DNA from: DASYRM01 sp036004405
GTDB taxonomy: Bacteria; Acidobacteriota; Vicinamibacteria; Vicinamibacterales; UBA2999
DNA: 64,000 nucleotides
Reading direction: 5' to 3'
Assembly (NCBI GenBank): GCA_036004405.1
Contig: DASYRM010000073.1
Coordinates: 1-64,000 of the forward strand
A program made the translations under genes and the position numbers. The notes under the pieces were generated by a model. It ran no database searches, was not told the DNA's origin, and saw only the letters and a program-made list of their open reading frames with translations. Positions 7,712-16,521 of the stretch are shown here, piece after piece. Numbering within the stretch: the first letter of the stretch is position 1; every line of letters begins with the position of its first letter.

Positions 7712-7767
7712 ACGGGCCGCCTGAAGGCGGCCCCTACGTACCGCCTCAAGGCGGCCCGTACGTACCG
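7712..7767. repeat. Dispersed palindrome, one full and one partial copy
   Basis: Full copy with arms GGGCCGCCT (7714-7722) and AGGCGGCCC (7725-7733). A second degenerate copy follows at 7741-7757 (CCGCCT-CA-AGGCGGCCC). Both have the CTACG flank that reads CGTAGGGG on the minus strand, facing the minus-strand gene that ends at 7774. The pair fills the spacer between two convergent genes. Confidence 0.88.
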
Positions 7768-7773
7768 CCGCCG

Positions 7774-8553
7774 CTACTTGATGTTCGGGCCCATGTGGGC
7801 CGTGGACTTCTCGTTCTCGTTGCAGACGAACTCGAAGAGCTCGGTGCCGGTGGTGTAGCGCGCGTTGACCTTGGTGGTCCACGGCCGCGTGTAGTACGTC
7901 GGGTCGTTGATCGTGTATTCGATCTCGAGCTGACCGATGGTCGGGCGGCGGAAGCGCTCGGTCACCACCAGCTTCTCGCTGGCGGGCAGGCCGTTGTGGT
8001 CCAGCCACTGCTTGCCGTTGAGGCCGCGGGTCTCGACCACGAGGGTGTCGCCTTCCCAGTGACCTTTCGAGAACCCCATCCAGCTGGGATTCAGGTCTTC
8101 GGCAAACTCGCGCCCATCCAGGTGCATCTGCCGCCACAGGTTGAACGCCTCGTAGACCAGCACCACCAGGGTGTCGGTCTGCACGATCTTGAACGGCACC
8201 GGGGCCTGATTGATCTTCGGCACGCCCTGCGGCAGGCAGTGCGCGTCGGGCTCGTCGTACCCGAGCAGGCCGGTGGCGCGCGCGGCGTGCAGCTTCTGCG
8301 CGCCGGACGTCATCGGCACGTTCTCGAGACCGAGGTCCGCGGCCAGGTTCTGGAAGTAACGATAGTTGGGCGTGTAGATGCCGCTGAGATCGGGTTTGCC
8401 CGATGACGTGCGCGGCGTGGGCGCCGTCATGTTGGGCTTGCCGTCGGACCCGGGGGGCACCTGGTTTGGCAGATTGCGCCACTGCGCGGCGGCGGGGAGC
8501 GCCAAAAGGAGAGCCATGGCCAGCGTGGTGAGCGAAATCCGCATGTGCGCCAT
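7774..8553 (-). CDS. Secreted protein, GKPDLSG/WEGDTLVVE family, paralogue 1
   Basis: A 259-residue secreted protein of unknown function and one of five relatives in this window. After a signal peptide (MRISLTTLAMALLLALPAAAQW) come the family blocks: DGKPNMTAPTPR, GKPDLSGIYTP, HCLPQGVPKINQ, FKIVQTDTLVVLVYE, HLDGREF, WMGFSKGHWEGDTLVVET, LPASEKLVVTERF, TINDPTYYTRPW and a C-terminal EFVCNENEKS. The conserved Cys in HCLP and the one in VCNEN may pair. Starts at 8553 and 8544 are both possible; the signal peptide is retained by either. Families like this are very numerous in Vicinamibacteria genomes, but I know of no assigned role. Confidence 0.8.
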   Translation of the reverse strand: MAHMRISLTTLAMALLLALPAAAQWRNLPNQVPPGSDGKPNMTAPTPRTSSGKPDLSGIYTPNYRYFQNLAADLGLENVPMTSGAQKLHAARATGLLGYDEPDAHCLPQGVPKINQAPVPFKIVQTDTLVVLVYEAFNLWRQMHLDGREFAEDLNPSWMGFSKGHWEGDTLVVETRGLNGKQWLDHNGLPASEKLVVTERFRRPTIGQLEIEYTINDPTYYTRPWTTKVNARYTTGTELFEFVCNENEKSTAHMGPNIK

Positions 8554-8680
8554 TGTATGTGCGCCTTTTCTTCGGCGCTTCACTCGATCAGGGGGCGAAG
8601 GTCCAGACTGCACAGAGCGGCACGCCGGTTGCTTTGTGATCAGGCGAGGCCGCATGGAGTGCTGGCCGGGAGATACGACG

Positions 8681-8926
8681 ATGACACCGACCCGATTTGA
8701 AATCGAAGCGCTCGTGATGCGGATTCAGGCGGAGTTCCTCACCGGGCACGCCGTCAGGCTGACGCTCAATCAGATTGCACGTCGCCTTGGAATCAGCGCC
8801 ACGCGGTGCCGGGCAGGCTTGAACGTGCTGCTCGACGCGCATGTTGTCGTCGAAGCGGGCGGCGTGTACGAGCGGTTCTTCCCGCAGTCGGCGGCCCTGC
8901 GCCCCTCGCGCGCCAGCGCGGCGTAG
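8681..8926 (+). CDS. Small winged-helix-like DNA-binding protein
   Basis: An 81-residue protein starting at ATG 8681 with GGGAG (about 8669-8673) at good distance; an in-frame ATG at 8654 is less well supported. Residues 21-60 read as a helix-turn-helix: LTLNQIARRLGISATRCRAG, followed by LNVLLDAHVVVEAGGVYERFF, which resembles the wing of a small winged helix. It lies alone between paralogue 1 (divergent) and TonB receptor 1, about 250 bases upstream of the latter, so it could regulate either. No close family was recognised. Confidence 0.6.
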   Translation: MTPTRFEIEALVMRIQAEFLTGHAVRLTLNQIARRLGISATRCRAGLNVLLDAHVVVEAGGVYERFFPQSAALRPSRASAA

Positions 8927-9173
8927 TCCGCTCCCGGCGTCGGCGCACCGTCGATCCACCGACGGCGCGTTGACGCCCACTCCGCCAGCTCGAGTCGGCC
9001 GCCGTTGGCACGGATAACGCTGCGTACGACACGGATTCCTCGCTCGCGGGCCCGCGTGCCTGCCCTGCCGCTCGTATAATTCCGTCCTTCATTCATCCCA
9101 ACACAGTCAGCCAGCCTCCCGCGTGCGGGCTCCGCATGCCTTGCGGGGGCGCATCGAGCCCGCGAGGATATTC
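8927..9173 (+). promoter_or_regulatory. Leader of TonB receptor 1 with a TATAAT box
   Basis: This 247-base spacer has no gene I can support. A perfect TATAAT sits at 9075-9080, about 94 bases upstream of the receptor ATG. The -35 region (about 9051-9058, CCCGCGTG) does not match the consensus, so an activator or an alternative sigma factor would be needed. Confidence 0.4.
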
Positions 9174-12098
9174 ATGCGTCGAGTCGTCCTGTGTCTGCTG
9201 CTCCTATTCGTTGCCGCCACTTCCGCCTGGGCCCAGGGCACCATCGAAGGTACTGTCCGCGACACGGCCGCGCGCGCTCTGCCAGGAGCCTCGGTGGAAG
9301 CGGTGAACATTTCCAACGGCGGAGCGCGCACGACCCTCGCGGACTCGCAGGGTCGATACCGGCTCGAGGAATTGAGTCCGGGACTCTATGCCCTCACGTT
9401 TCGACTGGCCGGCCTTCAGATGCTGGTCGTGCAGCGAGTGGAGCTGTCGAGCGATCGGACGCTCACGCTCGACGCCGAGATGCGCGCGGCACCGCGTCAG
9501 GAGACCATCACGATCGTTGAGTACTCGCCGCCGGTGAACACGAGGAGCGCCGTCCGGACGCAGGATCTCTTCGAGGACGCCCTGCTCGGAATTCCGAACC
9601 GGCGAAACTACAACTCGCTGCTCGTGGTGGTCCCCGGGGTGACGACCGAGCGCAACGACATCGTGATCGATCCGTTGACGACGCCGTTTCCCTTTCACGG
9701 CGGCCGAGCCAACGAAGGGCGGGTGCTCATGAATGGAATTGGCGTGGGCAGCGCGCCGAACGGCGGCGCGCCAGCCGAGTACCTCGTGGACATCACCAAC
9801 GCGTTGGAGGTGTCGTTCGCCACGCATGCGATCGACTTCAACGGCGGGCTCGGAGAGGTCGAGACTGGCGGTCTGGTGATGAACGTGCTGCCGAGAGACG
9901 GTGGCAACCGGTTGAGCGGAAGCGTGTCGTTTGCCGGCAATTCGGCCGGCATGCAGGGCGACAACATCGACGAGGATCTGCGGGCCCTCGGGCTGCGTAC
10001 GCCGCTGCCGGTCGAGAACGCGTGGGAATTGGGCGGAGCCGTCGGTGGGCCGATGATCCGCGATCGCGCCTTCTATTTCGTGAGCGGGCGCCGCCAGAGC
10101 CTGCGGCGCCAGATTCCCGGGCTCTATTTCAATCAGAACGCCGGCAATCCTGCGACGCTGCTATACGCGGCCGACTTCACGCGGCCCGCCTACTCCGATC
10201 GCACGTGGGAGAACGTGGCCGGGCGGCTCACGCTGCAGGCGTCGCCGAAGCACATGTTCACCCTGTTTGCCGACGAGCAGGCGATCTGTCGCGCCTGCAC
10301 GGGCGCCACATCGGTGACGGGGTTTCCGGATTCGACCATCTCACCGGAAGCGCAGGGCGTGGGCGACTACCCGGCGCAGCGCGTGCAGCAGGCCACGTGG
10401 ACGACGCCCTTGACGCGACGGCTGCTGCTGGATGCCCGCTTCGGTCGCACCGCCTACACGTGGGGCAACAGCGAGCGCGACGACAACAATCGCGGCCTGG
10501 TGCGCGTGACGGGGCCGAGTTCGCCGTTCAGCAGCCTGTCGCTGACCTATCGCTCACAGGACTGGGCCGACAACCAGACGGAGCTCGACAGCTGGCATGC
10601 GTCGGCGTCGTACGTCGCGGGGTCGCACAGTTTCAAAGCCGGCTATCAGGGGCTGTTCGCCATCGACGATCGCTCGTCGCACACCAATGACCACAACGTG
10701 GCGTACCGCCTGGGCACTGGCTTCTTCTCCAATCAGATCACGCAGCTGATTGCGCCGTTCACGACCCACACCCGCGTGGCGCAGGCCTCCGGCTATATCC
10801 AGGACACGTGGAGTCGCGACCGCCTGACGCTGCACGGTGCCCTGCGATTTGATCGCGCGCGCAGCTGGTTTCCGGAGCAGCGGATCGAGCCCACGCGGTT
10901 CTTGCCGGCCGGGCTCGTGTTTCCCGAGACGACGGGTGTCGACGCGTACGCGGATCTGACGCCCCGGTTCGGCCTCGCGTACGACGTCACCGGATCCGGG
11001 ACCACCGCCGTGAAGGTCACCGTGGGGAAGTATCTCGAGGGGGCCGGCACGAGCGGTGTGTACGGCGACAGCAACCCCGCCACCCGGCTCGTGAGGAGCA
11101 CTGCCCGCGGCTGGAACGACTTCAATTTCAACTCGGTTCCAGACTGCGTGCTCGAAACCACGATCGCCAACGGCGAGTGCGGGGCGATCAATCAGCTCTT
11201 CTTTGGTCAACTCGGCGGACCGTCGGTGGACGCCTCGCTCCTCCGCGGCGCCGGAGTCCGTCCGTCCGACTGGAGCGTTACCGCTGCGGCGGAGCGGCAG
11301 ATCCTGGCGCACTCGTCGGTGGCGCTCGAGTATCACCGCCGCTGGTTCGACGGCTTCACGGTGATTGACAACGTGCTGGTCGGCCCGGGCGACTTCGTGA
11401 GCGCCAACGTGACGCCCACGTTCGTGTCCGGCACGGGCGGCCAGCGGACGATCGGTCCGATTTACATCCAGAGCCCGACGTCGTTCACGCGCTTCCAGCA
11501 GATCGTGATGCCGGCGGACCGCTACGGCAGCCAGTCGCTGCGGACCGACTCGTTCGACGTCGCGTTCACCGTGCACACCGAGTCCGGCGTGAGGCTCCAG
11601 GGCGGGCCGAGCACGACGTGGACCAGCAGCGACAGCTGCGAGATCCGCGCGGCGGTGCCGGAGAGCGCGCCGCTGAACCCCTACTGCCGCGTCTCGACAC
11701 CGGGACTCACGCAGCTGCGCGGCCTAGCCACGTATACGGTGCCGCGAGTGGGTGTGCAGGTCGGCGCCGTCTATCAGAACAAGCCGGGCCCGGCGATTGT
11801 CCAGAACACGTCGGCATTCGTCGGCGTTTCCGGGTTCGGATTCGTCACCGTCAACGCGGCGGAGCCCGGGACGCTGTACGGCGAGCGGATCAGTCAGCTC
11901 GACGTGCGCGCCGTGAAGGAGATCGCCTTCGGACGCGCGCGGGTGCTCGCGGGAATCGACCTGTACAACGCATTCAATTCGTCGGACGCGCTCACCTACA
12001 GCTCGAGCATCGCGTCGTTCCTGACCGATCGCCCGGGATACCCGACATCGATCATGACGCCACGGATCCTTCGCGTGACGGCCGACCTGAGGTTCTGA
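9174..12098 (+). CDS. Oar-like TonB-dependent receptor 1 with carboxypeptidase-regulatory domain
   Basis: A 974-residue outer-membrane protein. The ATG at 9174 gives a clean signal peptide (MRRVVLCLLLLFVAATSAWAQ) and follows GAGGA. Residues 22-105 are a carboxypeptidase regulatory-like domain (GTVRDTAARALPGASVEAVN, GRYRLEELSPGLYALTFRLAG). Residues 110-280 are a plug-like region (IPNRRNYNSLLVVVPGVTTE, GLVMNVLPRDGGNRLSGSV), then a long beta-barrel that ends with the outer-membrane insertion residue Phe (VTADLRF). No TonB box is obvious. At 974 residues it is somewhat shorter than receptor 2 in this window. Substrates cannot be read from the sequence; the neighbours are an oxygenase and an esterase on other transcripts. 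Confidence 0.87.
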   Translation: MRRVVLCLLLLFVAATSAWAQGTIEGTVRDTAARALPGASVEAVNISNGGARTTLADSQGRYRLEELSPGLYALTFRLAGLQMLVVQRVELSSDRTLTLDAEMRAAPRQETITIVEYSPPVNTRSAVRTQDLFEDALLGIPNRRNYNSLLVVVPGVTTERNDIVIDPLTTPFPFHGGRANEGRVLMNGIGVGSAPNGGAPAEYLVDITNALEVSFATHAIDFNGGLGEVETGGLVMNVLPRDGGNRLSGSVSFAGNSAGMQGDNIDEDLRALGLRTPLPVENAWELGGAVGGPMIRDRAFYFVSGRRQSLRRQIPGLYFNQNAGNPATLLYAADFTRPAYSDRTWENVAGRLTLQASPKHMFTLFADEQAICRACTGATSVTGFPDSTISPEAQGVGDYPAQRVQQATWTTPLTRRLLLDARFGRTAYTWGNSERDDNNRGLVRVTGPSSPFSSLSLTYRSQDWADNQTELDSWHASASYVAGSHSFKAGYQGLFAIDDRSSHTNDHNVAYRLGTGFFSNQITQLIAPFTTHTRVAQASGYIQDTWSRDRLTLHGALRFDRARSWFPEQRIEPTRFLPAGLVFPETTGVDAYADLTPRFGLAYDVTGSGTTAVKVTVGKYLEGAGTSGVYGDSNPATRLVRSTARGWNDFNFNSVPDCVLETTIANGECGAINQLFFGQLGGPSVDASLLRGAGVRPSDWSVTAAAERQILAHSSVALEYHRRWFDGFTVIDNVLVGPGDFVSANVTPTFVSGTGGQRTIGPIYIQSPTSFTRFQQIVMPADRYGSQSLRTDSFDVAFTVHTESGVRLQGGPSTTWTSSDSCEIRAAVPESAPLNPYCRVSTPGLTQLRGLATYTVPRVGVQVGAVYQNKPGPAIVQNTSAFVGVSGFGFVTVNAAEPGTLYGERISQLDVRAVKEIAFGRARVLAGIDLYNAFNSSDALTYSSSIASFLTDRPGYPTSIMTPRILRVTADLRF

Positions 12099-12131
12099 CG
12101 TCCTATGTCACCGAACTTCGGTTCCGGAACA

Positions 12132-13298
12132 CTAGAGAATGCCCGCGTGAGGGGACGGTTCGCCAAGAATGGCGGCGCCGATCATCTCGAAGTAGGCGTC
12201 GCCGAGCAGCAGGTGCTGGCTCATGGTGATGGCGTCCCGCAGCAGCCGGTCGAGCGGTGTCTTGATGGAGAAAACCGCCGTCGTGCCCGCCAGGTCGTAC
12301 ATGTCCTGAGCCACCTGCCGCGCCGTCCGAAACGCGAACGACAACGACTCCATCATCGCCCGTCGCTTCTCCGGCGATACCTGGCCGGTGCGGCACGCCT
12401 CATCCCACAGCCGGTCGATCGATTCGTAGGTGAAGGCCCGCGCGGCGCGCCAGTGCATCTCGGCCGTGGCCAGCGCGACGCGGGCGTGCGGCCGCTGCCG
12501 CAGCGGTATCGGCGGCGGTGGAAAAATGCTCAACTTGTTCTGGACGATCGCCAGCGCGGCGTCGATCGCGCGGCGCGTGAGCCCCAACGCCACGCCGTGC
12601 CAGCTCGCGAGAAACATCCCTGAATAGCAGTAGAGCGGTTCGGGCCGCCGCGACGCCTCGTCGAGCTCGAAGGTGTGGGCCTGGGGCACGAACAGATCGC
12701 GCGTCTGATAGTCGTTGCTGCCGCTGCCAGCCAGGCCGGTGCTGTGCCAGGTGTCGAGCACCTCGAAGCTCGAGGCCGGCGCCGCGACGATGCGGGTGAG
12801 CGGCCCCCGTTCGGTCATGACCGGCTGACCGCCGCTGGTGACCAGGCAACCGCCGATGATGACGTCGGCGTGCGTGGACCCGCTGCCGAACGACCAGCGG
12901 CCCGAGACCCGGTAGCCGCCGTCCACGCGCTCGGCGCGCCCATTCGGCGGTACTTGACCCGCAGTGATGCAGTCGAGAGACGGAAACAGCGTGCGGGCGG
13001 TGGCGTCGTCGAGCAGCGACGCGTAGTAGCCGGTGTCGGACCCGATCTTCACGCACCACGCCACCGAGGCGTCGGCCGCTCCCAGCACTTCGTACACTTC
13101 GCACTGCTCGCGCGGCGTCATTTCCGGGCCGTTCCAGGCCCGCGGCATCGGCATCGAGAAAGCGCCCGACGCCTTGAGCCTGGCGACGAGATCGGGCGGC
13201 AGCCGCCGCAACGACGCGATCTCGCCGGCCCTGGCTTCGATTTCGGGTGCGAGTGCTCGAACGTTGTCGAGCACGGACCATGTCTGGAGCGTCGTCAT
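12132..13298 (-). CDS. Acyl-CoA dehydrogenase-fold flavin monooxygenase
   Basis: A 388-residue protein with the acyl-CoA dehydrogenase fold: a helical N-terminus (EIASLRRLPPDLVARLKASGAF), the beta domain with GRWSFGSGSTHADVIIGG and WHSTGLAGSGSNDYQTRDLFVP, and a C-terminal helical bundle (TPLDRLLRDAITMSQHLLLGD). The SGRWSFGSG and TGLAGSGSND blocks and the lack of an acyl-CoA catalytic glutamate in the usual place point to the two-component group D monooxygenases (HsaA/DszC type), which use reduced flavin from a separate reductase to hydroxylate aromatic or sulphur compounds. No flavin reductase gene is nearby, so the partner must be elsewhere. It is convergent with receptor 1, leaving 33 bases that include a small GAAC-TTCG-GTTC hairpin. 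Confidence 0.75.
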   Translation of the reverse strand: MTTLQTWSVLDNVRALAPEIEARAGEIASLRRLPPDLVARLKASGAFSMPMPRAWNGPEMTPREQCEVYEVLGAADASVAWCVKIGSDTGYYASLLDDATARTLFPSLDCITAGQVPPNGRAERVDGGYRVSGRWSFGSGSTHADVIIGGCLVTSGGQPVMTERGPLTRIVAAPASSFEVLDTWHSTGLAGSGSNDYQTRDLFVPQAHTFELDEASRRPEPLYCYSGMFLASWHGVALGLTRRAIDAALAIVQNKLSIFPPPPIPLRQRPHARVALATAEMHWRAARAFTYESIDRLWDEACRTGQVSPEKRRAMMESLSFAFRTARQVAQDMYDLAGTTAVFSIKTPLDRLLRDAITMSQHLLLGDAYFEMIGAAILGEPSPHAGIL

Positions 13299-13343
13299 CG
13301 GCGGTCGATCCTATACGACGACGAGGCGATAGAATCACCGGCC

Positions 13344-14237
13344 ATGAGATACATTCGCCTCCGCCAAGGCTACGGCGGGCCAGTCCTTGCCGCAGCGCTC
13401 CTGGTCGTGTCCGGCATCTCCGCGCAGGCGCAGACGGGCGGCGCCGCTGCCTCGTCGTGCGACCTGCCGATGGCGCCGGGCGTGTCGTCGCAGCAGCTCA
13501 CGTCGTCGCAGCGCCCGCGCGCCTACCGGCTGTCCGTGCCGCCCGGCTACGACGGCCACGCGCGCCTGCCGCTGGTGCTCGATCTGCACGGGAGCGGCGG
13601 CAGCGCCGCGGGGCAGGCGCGCAACAGCGGCCTCGAGACGCTGAGCGCCACCGAGCGCTTCCTCGTGGCGACGCTGGAGGGGGAGAACAATCGCTGGAAC
13701 GTGCCCGTGCAGAGCGGCCGCGCAGACGACGTCGCCTACGTGAGCGACGTCATCGACCACGCGGCCGGACGCGTGTGCACCGATCTGTCACGCGTCTACA
13801 TGACCGGCTTTTCGGGCGGCGCGCGCATGACGTCGCTCGCGGCGTGCAAGCTCGGATCGCGCCTGGCGGCCGTCGCGCCGGTGTCGGGTCTGCGCTGGCC
13901 CGCTCCCTGCGACGGACGCGCGGTGCCGGTGCTGACCTTCCACGGGCTTGCCGATCCGCAGAACCCGTACGACGGGCACGCGGCTGGACGCGGCCCGGAG
14001 TGGGACGAAAGCGTGCCGGACGCGCTCGCCGGCTGGGCACGTCACAACGGCTGCAAGGGCGACGCGGTCCTCGAGGACCCGCCCGGCCCGCTCTCGACGA
14101 TGCGCTACGACGGCTGCGGCGAGGCCGACGTCCGCATGATCCGCATCGACGGGCTCGGTCACACCTGGACGAAGACCGAGGTCGACACCACCGGCGTCAT
14201 GTGGCAGTTCTTCAAGGCGCACACGCTCCGCCGTTAA
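13344..14237 (+). CDS. Secreted PHB-depolymerase/feruloyl-esterase-like hydrolase
   Basis: A 297-residue alpha/beta hydrolase. The signal peptide begins MRYIRLRQGYGGPVLAAALL. Family features are LDLHGSGGSAAGQARNSG (oxyanion region), the nucleophile Ser157 in GFSGGARM, an acid residue in TFHGLADPQNPY and a histidine in GLGHTW near the C-terminus, all typical of the LpqC/poly(3-hydroxybutyrate) depolymerase group that also includes feruloyl esterases. The RLRQGYGG stretch is encoded by a copy of a dispersed repeat (13354-13385), so this signal peptide seems to have absorbed a mobile repeat. The final 4 bases overlap the end of the convergent gene. Confidence 0.83.
   Translation: MRYIRLRQGYGGPVLAAALLVVSGISAQAQTGGAAASSCDLPMAPGVSSQQLTSSQRPRAYRLSVPPGYDGHARLPLVLDLHGSGGSAAGQARNSGLETLSATERFLVATLEGENNRWNVPVQSGRADDVAYVSDVIDHAAGRVCTDLSRVYMTGFSGGARMTSLAACKLGSRLAAVAPVSGLRWPAPCDGRAVPVLTFHGLADPQNPYDGHAAGRGPEWDESVPDALAGWARHNGCKGDAVLEDPPGPLSTMRYDGCGEADVRMIRIDGLGHTWTKTEVDTTGVMWQFFKAHTLRR
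13354..13385 (+). repeat. Inner repeat element within a signal-peptide coding region
   Basis: This 32-base stretch matches the element at 21412-21443 in 28 of 32 positions, including the exact core CGCCAAGGCTACGGCGG and the terminal GTC. It keeps the reading frame and codes for part of the n/h-region of the esterase signal peptide. Confidence 0.75.
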
Positions 14238-16489
14238 CGCAGCTTGTAGCGCAGCTTCACCACCACTTCCTGGTCCACGACCAGTGGCTTCACGAACTGC
14301 AGCGACGTGCCGGCCTTGGGCACGTCCACGCGAATCGGCAGCACGCCTGCCGTGCGCCGCTGCAGGCTCACGACGTTGCCCGACGGCGGGAAGACCGTCG
14401 GTTCCGGGATCGCGATCCGGCGAACGTCTTGTACAGGCGATGCGCCAGTGACAGTGACCGTCTCTTCCAGCAGGCCCACGCGCATCTCACCCTCGACGAT
14501 GGTGGCGTAGGCCGCCGCCAGCACCACTCCCTCCAATATGGCGTCGCTGAATCCGCGGAGATTGAACTCCACCCGATACAGACCCGGCGGCAGGCCGGCG
14601 ATGCGGAACTGACCCTGCGCGTCCGTCACGCCTGATCGCACTTTGTCGGGCAGGCTGGGGCTCGACGCGTCGACGGTCACCCCCGGCAGCACAGCGCCGC
14701 TCGTGTCCCTGGCGACGCCGCGCAGCTCGCTCGCGGCGCCGCTCGCCAGCGCCGCGTTGCTCAGGATGCGTGCCCGGCTGAGCGCGCCGCCGGCGACCTC
14801 GCTCACGCGTGACGATGAGGCCGCCGCCTCGTACTCCTCGCGCAGCGCCTGTGCCATGTGCCGATTCAGCGCGGCGCGATCGATGGCATTTCCTCCCGCG
14901 ACGCTCGTCTTGTAACGCTCCGGCACGAAGACCTCCCAGCTCACCAGCCCAACGGGGATGTCCATCTTCGGCAGCGCCATGTCGAGCTCGCCCTTCTTTC
15001 CGAACGGCGTGCCGGCGTGCAGGTAGACGAACGAGACCTGATAGGGTCCGCTGGGCCGGAAGCCCGGGCGCAGGAGCGGCACGCGCGTGCCATCGGTGCC
15101 AAGCGCGGGCTTGGCCGTCTGGCCGGCCACTTCCACCGACGCCATCGTGGCGCCCGCCGGCAGCGCCACTTTCAGAAACGGCTGCGCCCGATTCTGGATC
15201 TGCAGCTTCACTTCGGTGAGCGCGCGCCCTTCGGAGGTCACGAGCGTCGTGGCGGTGACGGAGTCGGCCACCGCCGCCAGGACGCCCGCGTCGGCAAAGC
15301 GTTTCACGTCGAGCGACAGCCCTGGCGCGGCCGCCGTCGTGCTCTGGTAGCGGAACGCGGCCAGGGTCGGCAGCCGCCCCAGCGTCTGCAGGGCGCGATC
15401 GAGCTCGCGCACGTCGATGCGGTGCATGCCGGCACGTTCTTGCGCCGCGAGCTCCAGGGTCCCGACGCCTTCGATCGCAATCTCGCCGCGCTCGCGCTGT
15501 ACGTCGCGGACCGAGACGAGGCCGGTGTCGAGCACGAAGGATCCGTCGTTGTGCGCGCGTTCGAGGCTGATGAGGAACTGGTGCCGCCGTGCCGCGGGAT
15601 CGCCCACGGTGATGGTCAGGCCGCCGTCGCGCGGCTCGCTCGACTCGAGAGAGTTGCCGGTGACGCCAGTGAGCTCGTAGCCGGCCGGCAGGCGGACGGC
15701 GAGCGTCCGCAGCTCGCCCTGCATCACCGTCACCTCGACGAGCGCGTTCATGCGGACGTCGGAGTCGCCGATGGTGATGAGCGTGAGCACGTCGGCGAGC
15801 GCGCGGAGCTCGCGGGTGGCCACCGCGGGGGCGCTGTCGCGGATGGACCACCACACCACGGTGGCGCTGCCGGGGACGAGCGTCGCCTCGATGACCGTGC
15901 GCCCGTTGGCGACGGCGCGGCTGTTGACGAGCCCCGCCGAGAGATGCACATCGGCCTGATCGCCCGGCACGTCGATGGTCGCGCGGGCGGTGCCGGCCGC
16001 CGGGACCGGCAGCACGAACGAGGCTCGCCCCGGCTGAAACACGAGCGGCGCGCCCCATTCGAGGTTGAGCGCAAAGCGGCCCGGCCCTGGCACCAGCGCC
16101 AGCTGGTTGCCGCGTTCGACGACGAGCGGCACCGGCTGCGCCGGCGCCGTGGCGCCCGTCAGCGTGGCATTGGACAGGAGCAGAACGCGATCGACGCCGG
16201 AACGGAACGTCTCGCCGCTGACGGCGAACGCACCGCGGGCCGTGTCGCCGTCGACGCGTACGCGCACGTCGGCGGCGCCCAGCACCGCCGCCGGCGGCGC
16301 CGCCACCGGCTGTGGAGCTCGGGCGGAGAGGTCGAGCAGCCGGTTGTACTCGGTGAGCGTGAGCGTCACGCCTCGGGGCGTTTCCGGGGGCCGGGGAGAC
16401 GGCTGCGCCCCGGCGGCTGAGGCCAGCGCGAGCACGAGCACGACGAACGCCGCGCTTCCGGCGACGGCGGTTCTGATCGAAGCAGTCAT
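14234..16489 (-). CDS. Unknown secreted protein, tandem paralogue A with inserted carboxypeptidase-regulatory domain
   Basis: A 751-residue protein starting at ATG 16489 with a signal peptide (IRTAVAGSAAFVVLVLALASAAGAQ). The next 560 or so residues are beta-rich and align loosely with the gene just upstream: TLTEYNRLLDLSARA, RAQPFLKVALPAGATM, ELDMALPKMDIPVG. Residues about 615-705 are a carboxypeptidase regulatory-like domain (GVARDTSGAVLPGVTVDASS, GQFRIAGLPPGLYRVEFNLRG), the same type that starts the TonB receptors. After it, VLPIRVDVPKAGTSLQFVKP aligns with the C-terminus of the upstream paralogue, so the domain looks inserted. It is transcribed 32 bases after its paralogue. I do not recognise the family. 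Confidence 0.75.
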   Translation of the reverse strand: MTASIRTAVAGSAAFVVLVLALASAAGAQPSPRPPETPRGVTLTLTEYNRLLDLSARAPQPVAAPPAAVLGAADVRVRVDGDTARGAFAVSGETFRSGVDRVLLLSNATLTGATAPAQPVPLVVERGNQLALVPGPGRFALNLEWGAPLVFQPGRASFVLPVPAAGTARATIDVPGDQADVHLSAGLVNSRAVANGRTVIEATLVPGSATVVWWSIRDSAPAVATRELRALADVLTLITIGDSDVRMNALVEVTVMQGELRTLAVRLPAGYELTGVTGNSLESSEPRDGGLTITVGDPAARRHQFLISLERAHNDGSFVLDTGLVSVRDVQRERGEIAIEGVGTLELAAQERAGMHRIDVRELDRALQTLGRLPTLAAFRYQSTTAAAPGLSLDVKRFADAGVLAAVADSVTATTLVTSEGRALTEVKLQIQNRAQPFLKVALPAGATMASVEVAGQTAKPALGTDGTRVPLLRPGFRPSGPYQVSFVYLHAGTPFGKKGELDMALPKMDIPVGLVSWEVFVPERYKTSVAGGNAIDRAALNRHMAQALREEYEAAASSSRVSEVAGGALSRARILSNAALASGAASELRGVARDTSGAVLPGVTVDASSPSLPDKVRSGVTDAQGQFRIAGLPPGLYRVEFNLRGFSDAILEGVVLAAAYATIVEGEMRVGLLEETVTVTGASPVQDVRRIAIPEPTVFPPSGNVVSLQRRTAGVLPIRVDVPKAGTSLQFVKPLVVDQEVVVKLRYKLR

Positions 16490-16521
16490 GTCACACCATC
16501 CTGACGGTTGGAAAGCGGCGC

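Noticed and set aside
9174..12098. TonB box and substrate assignment for receptor 1
   Set aside because: No convincing TonB box or neighbouring SusD or polymer-degrading gene to support a substrate.
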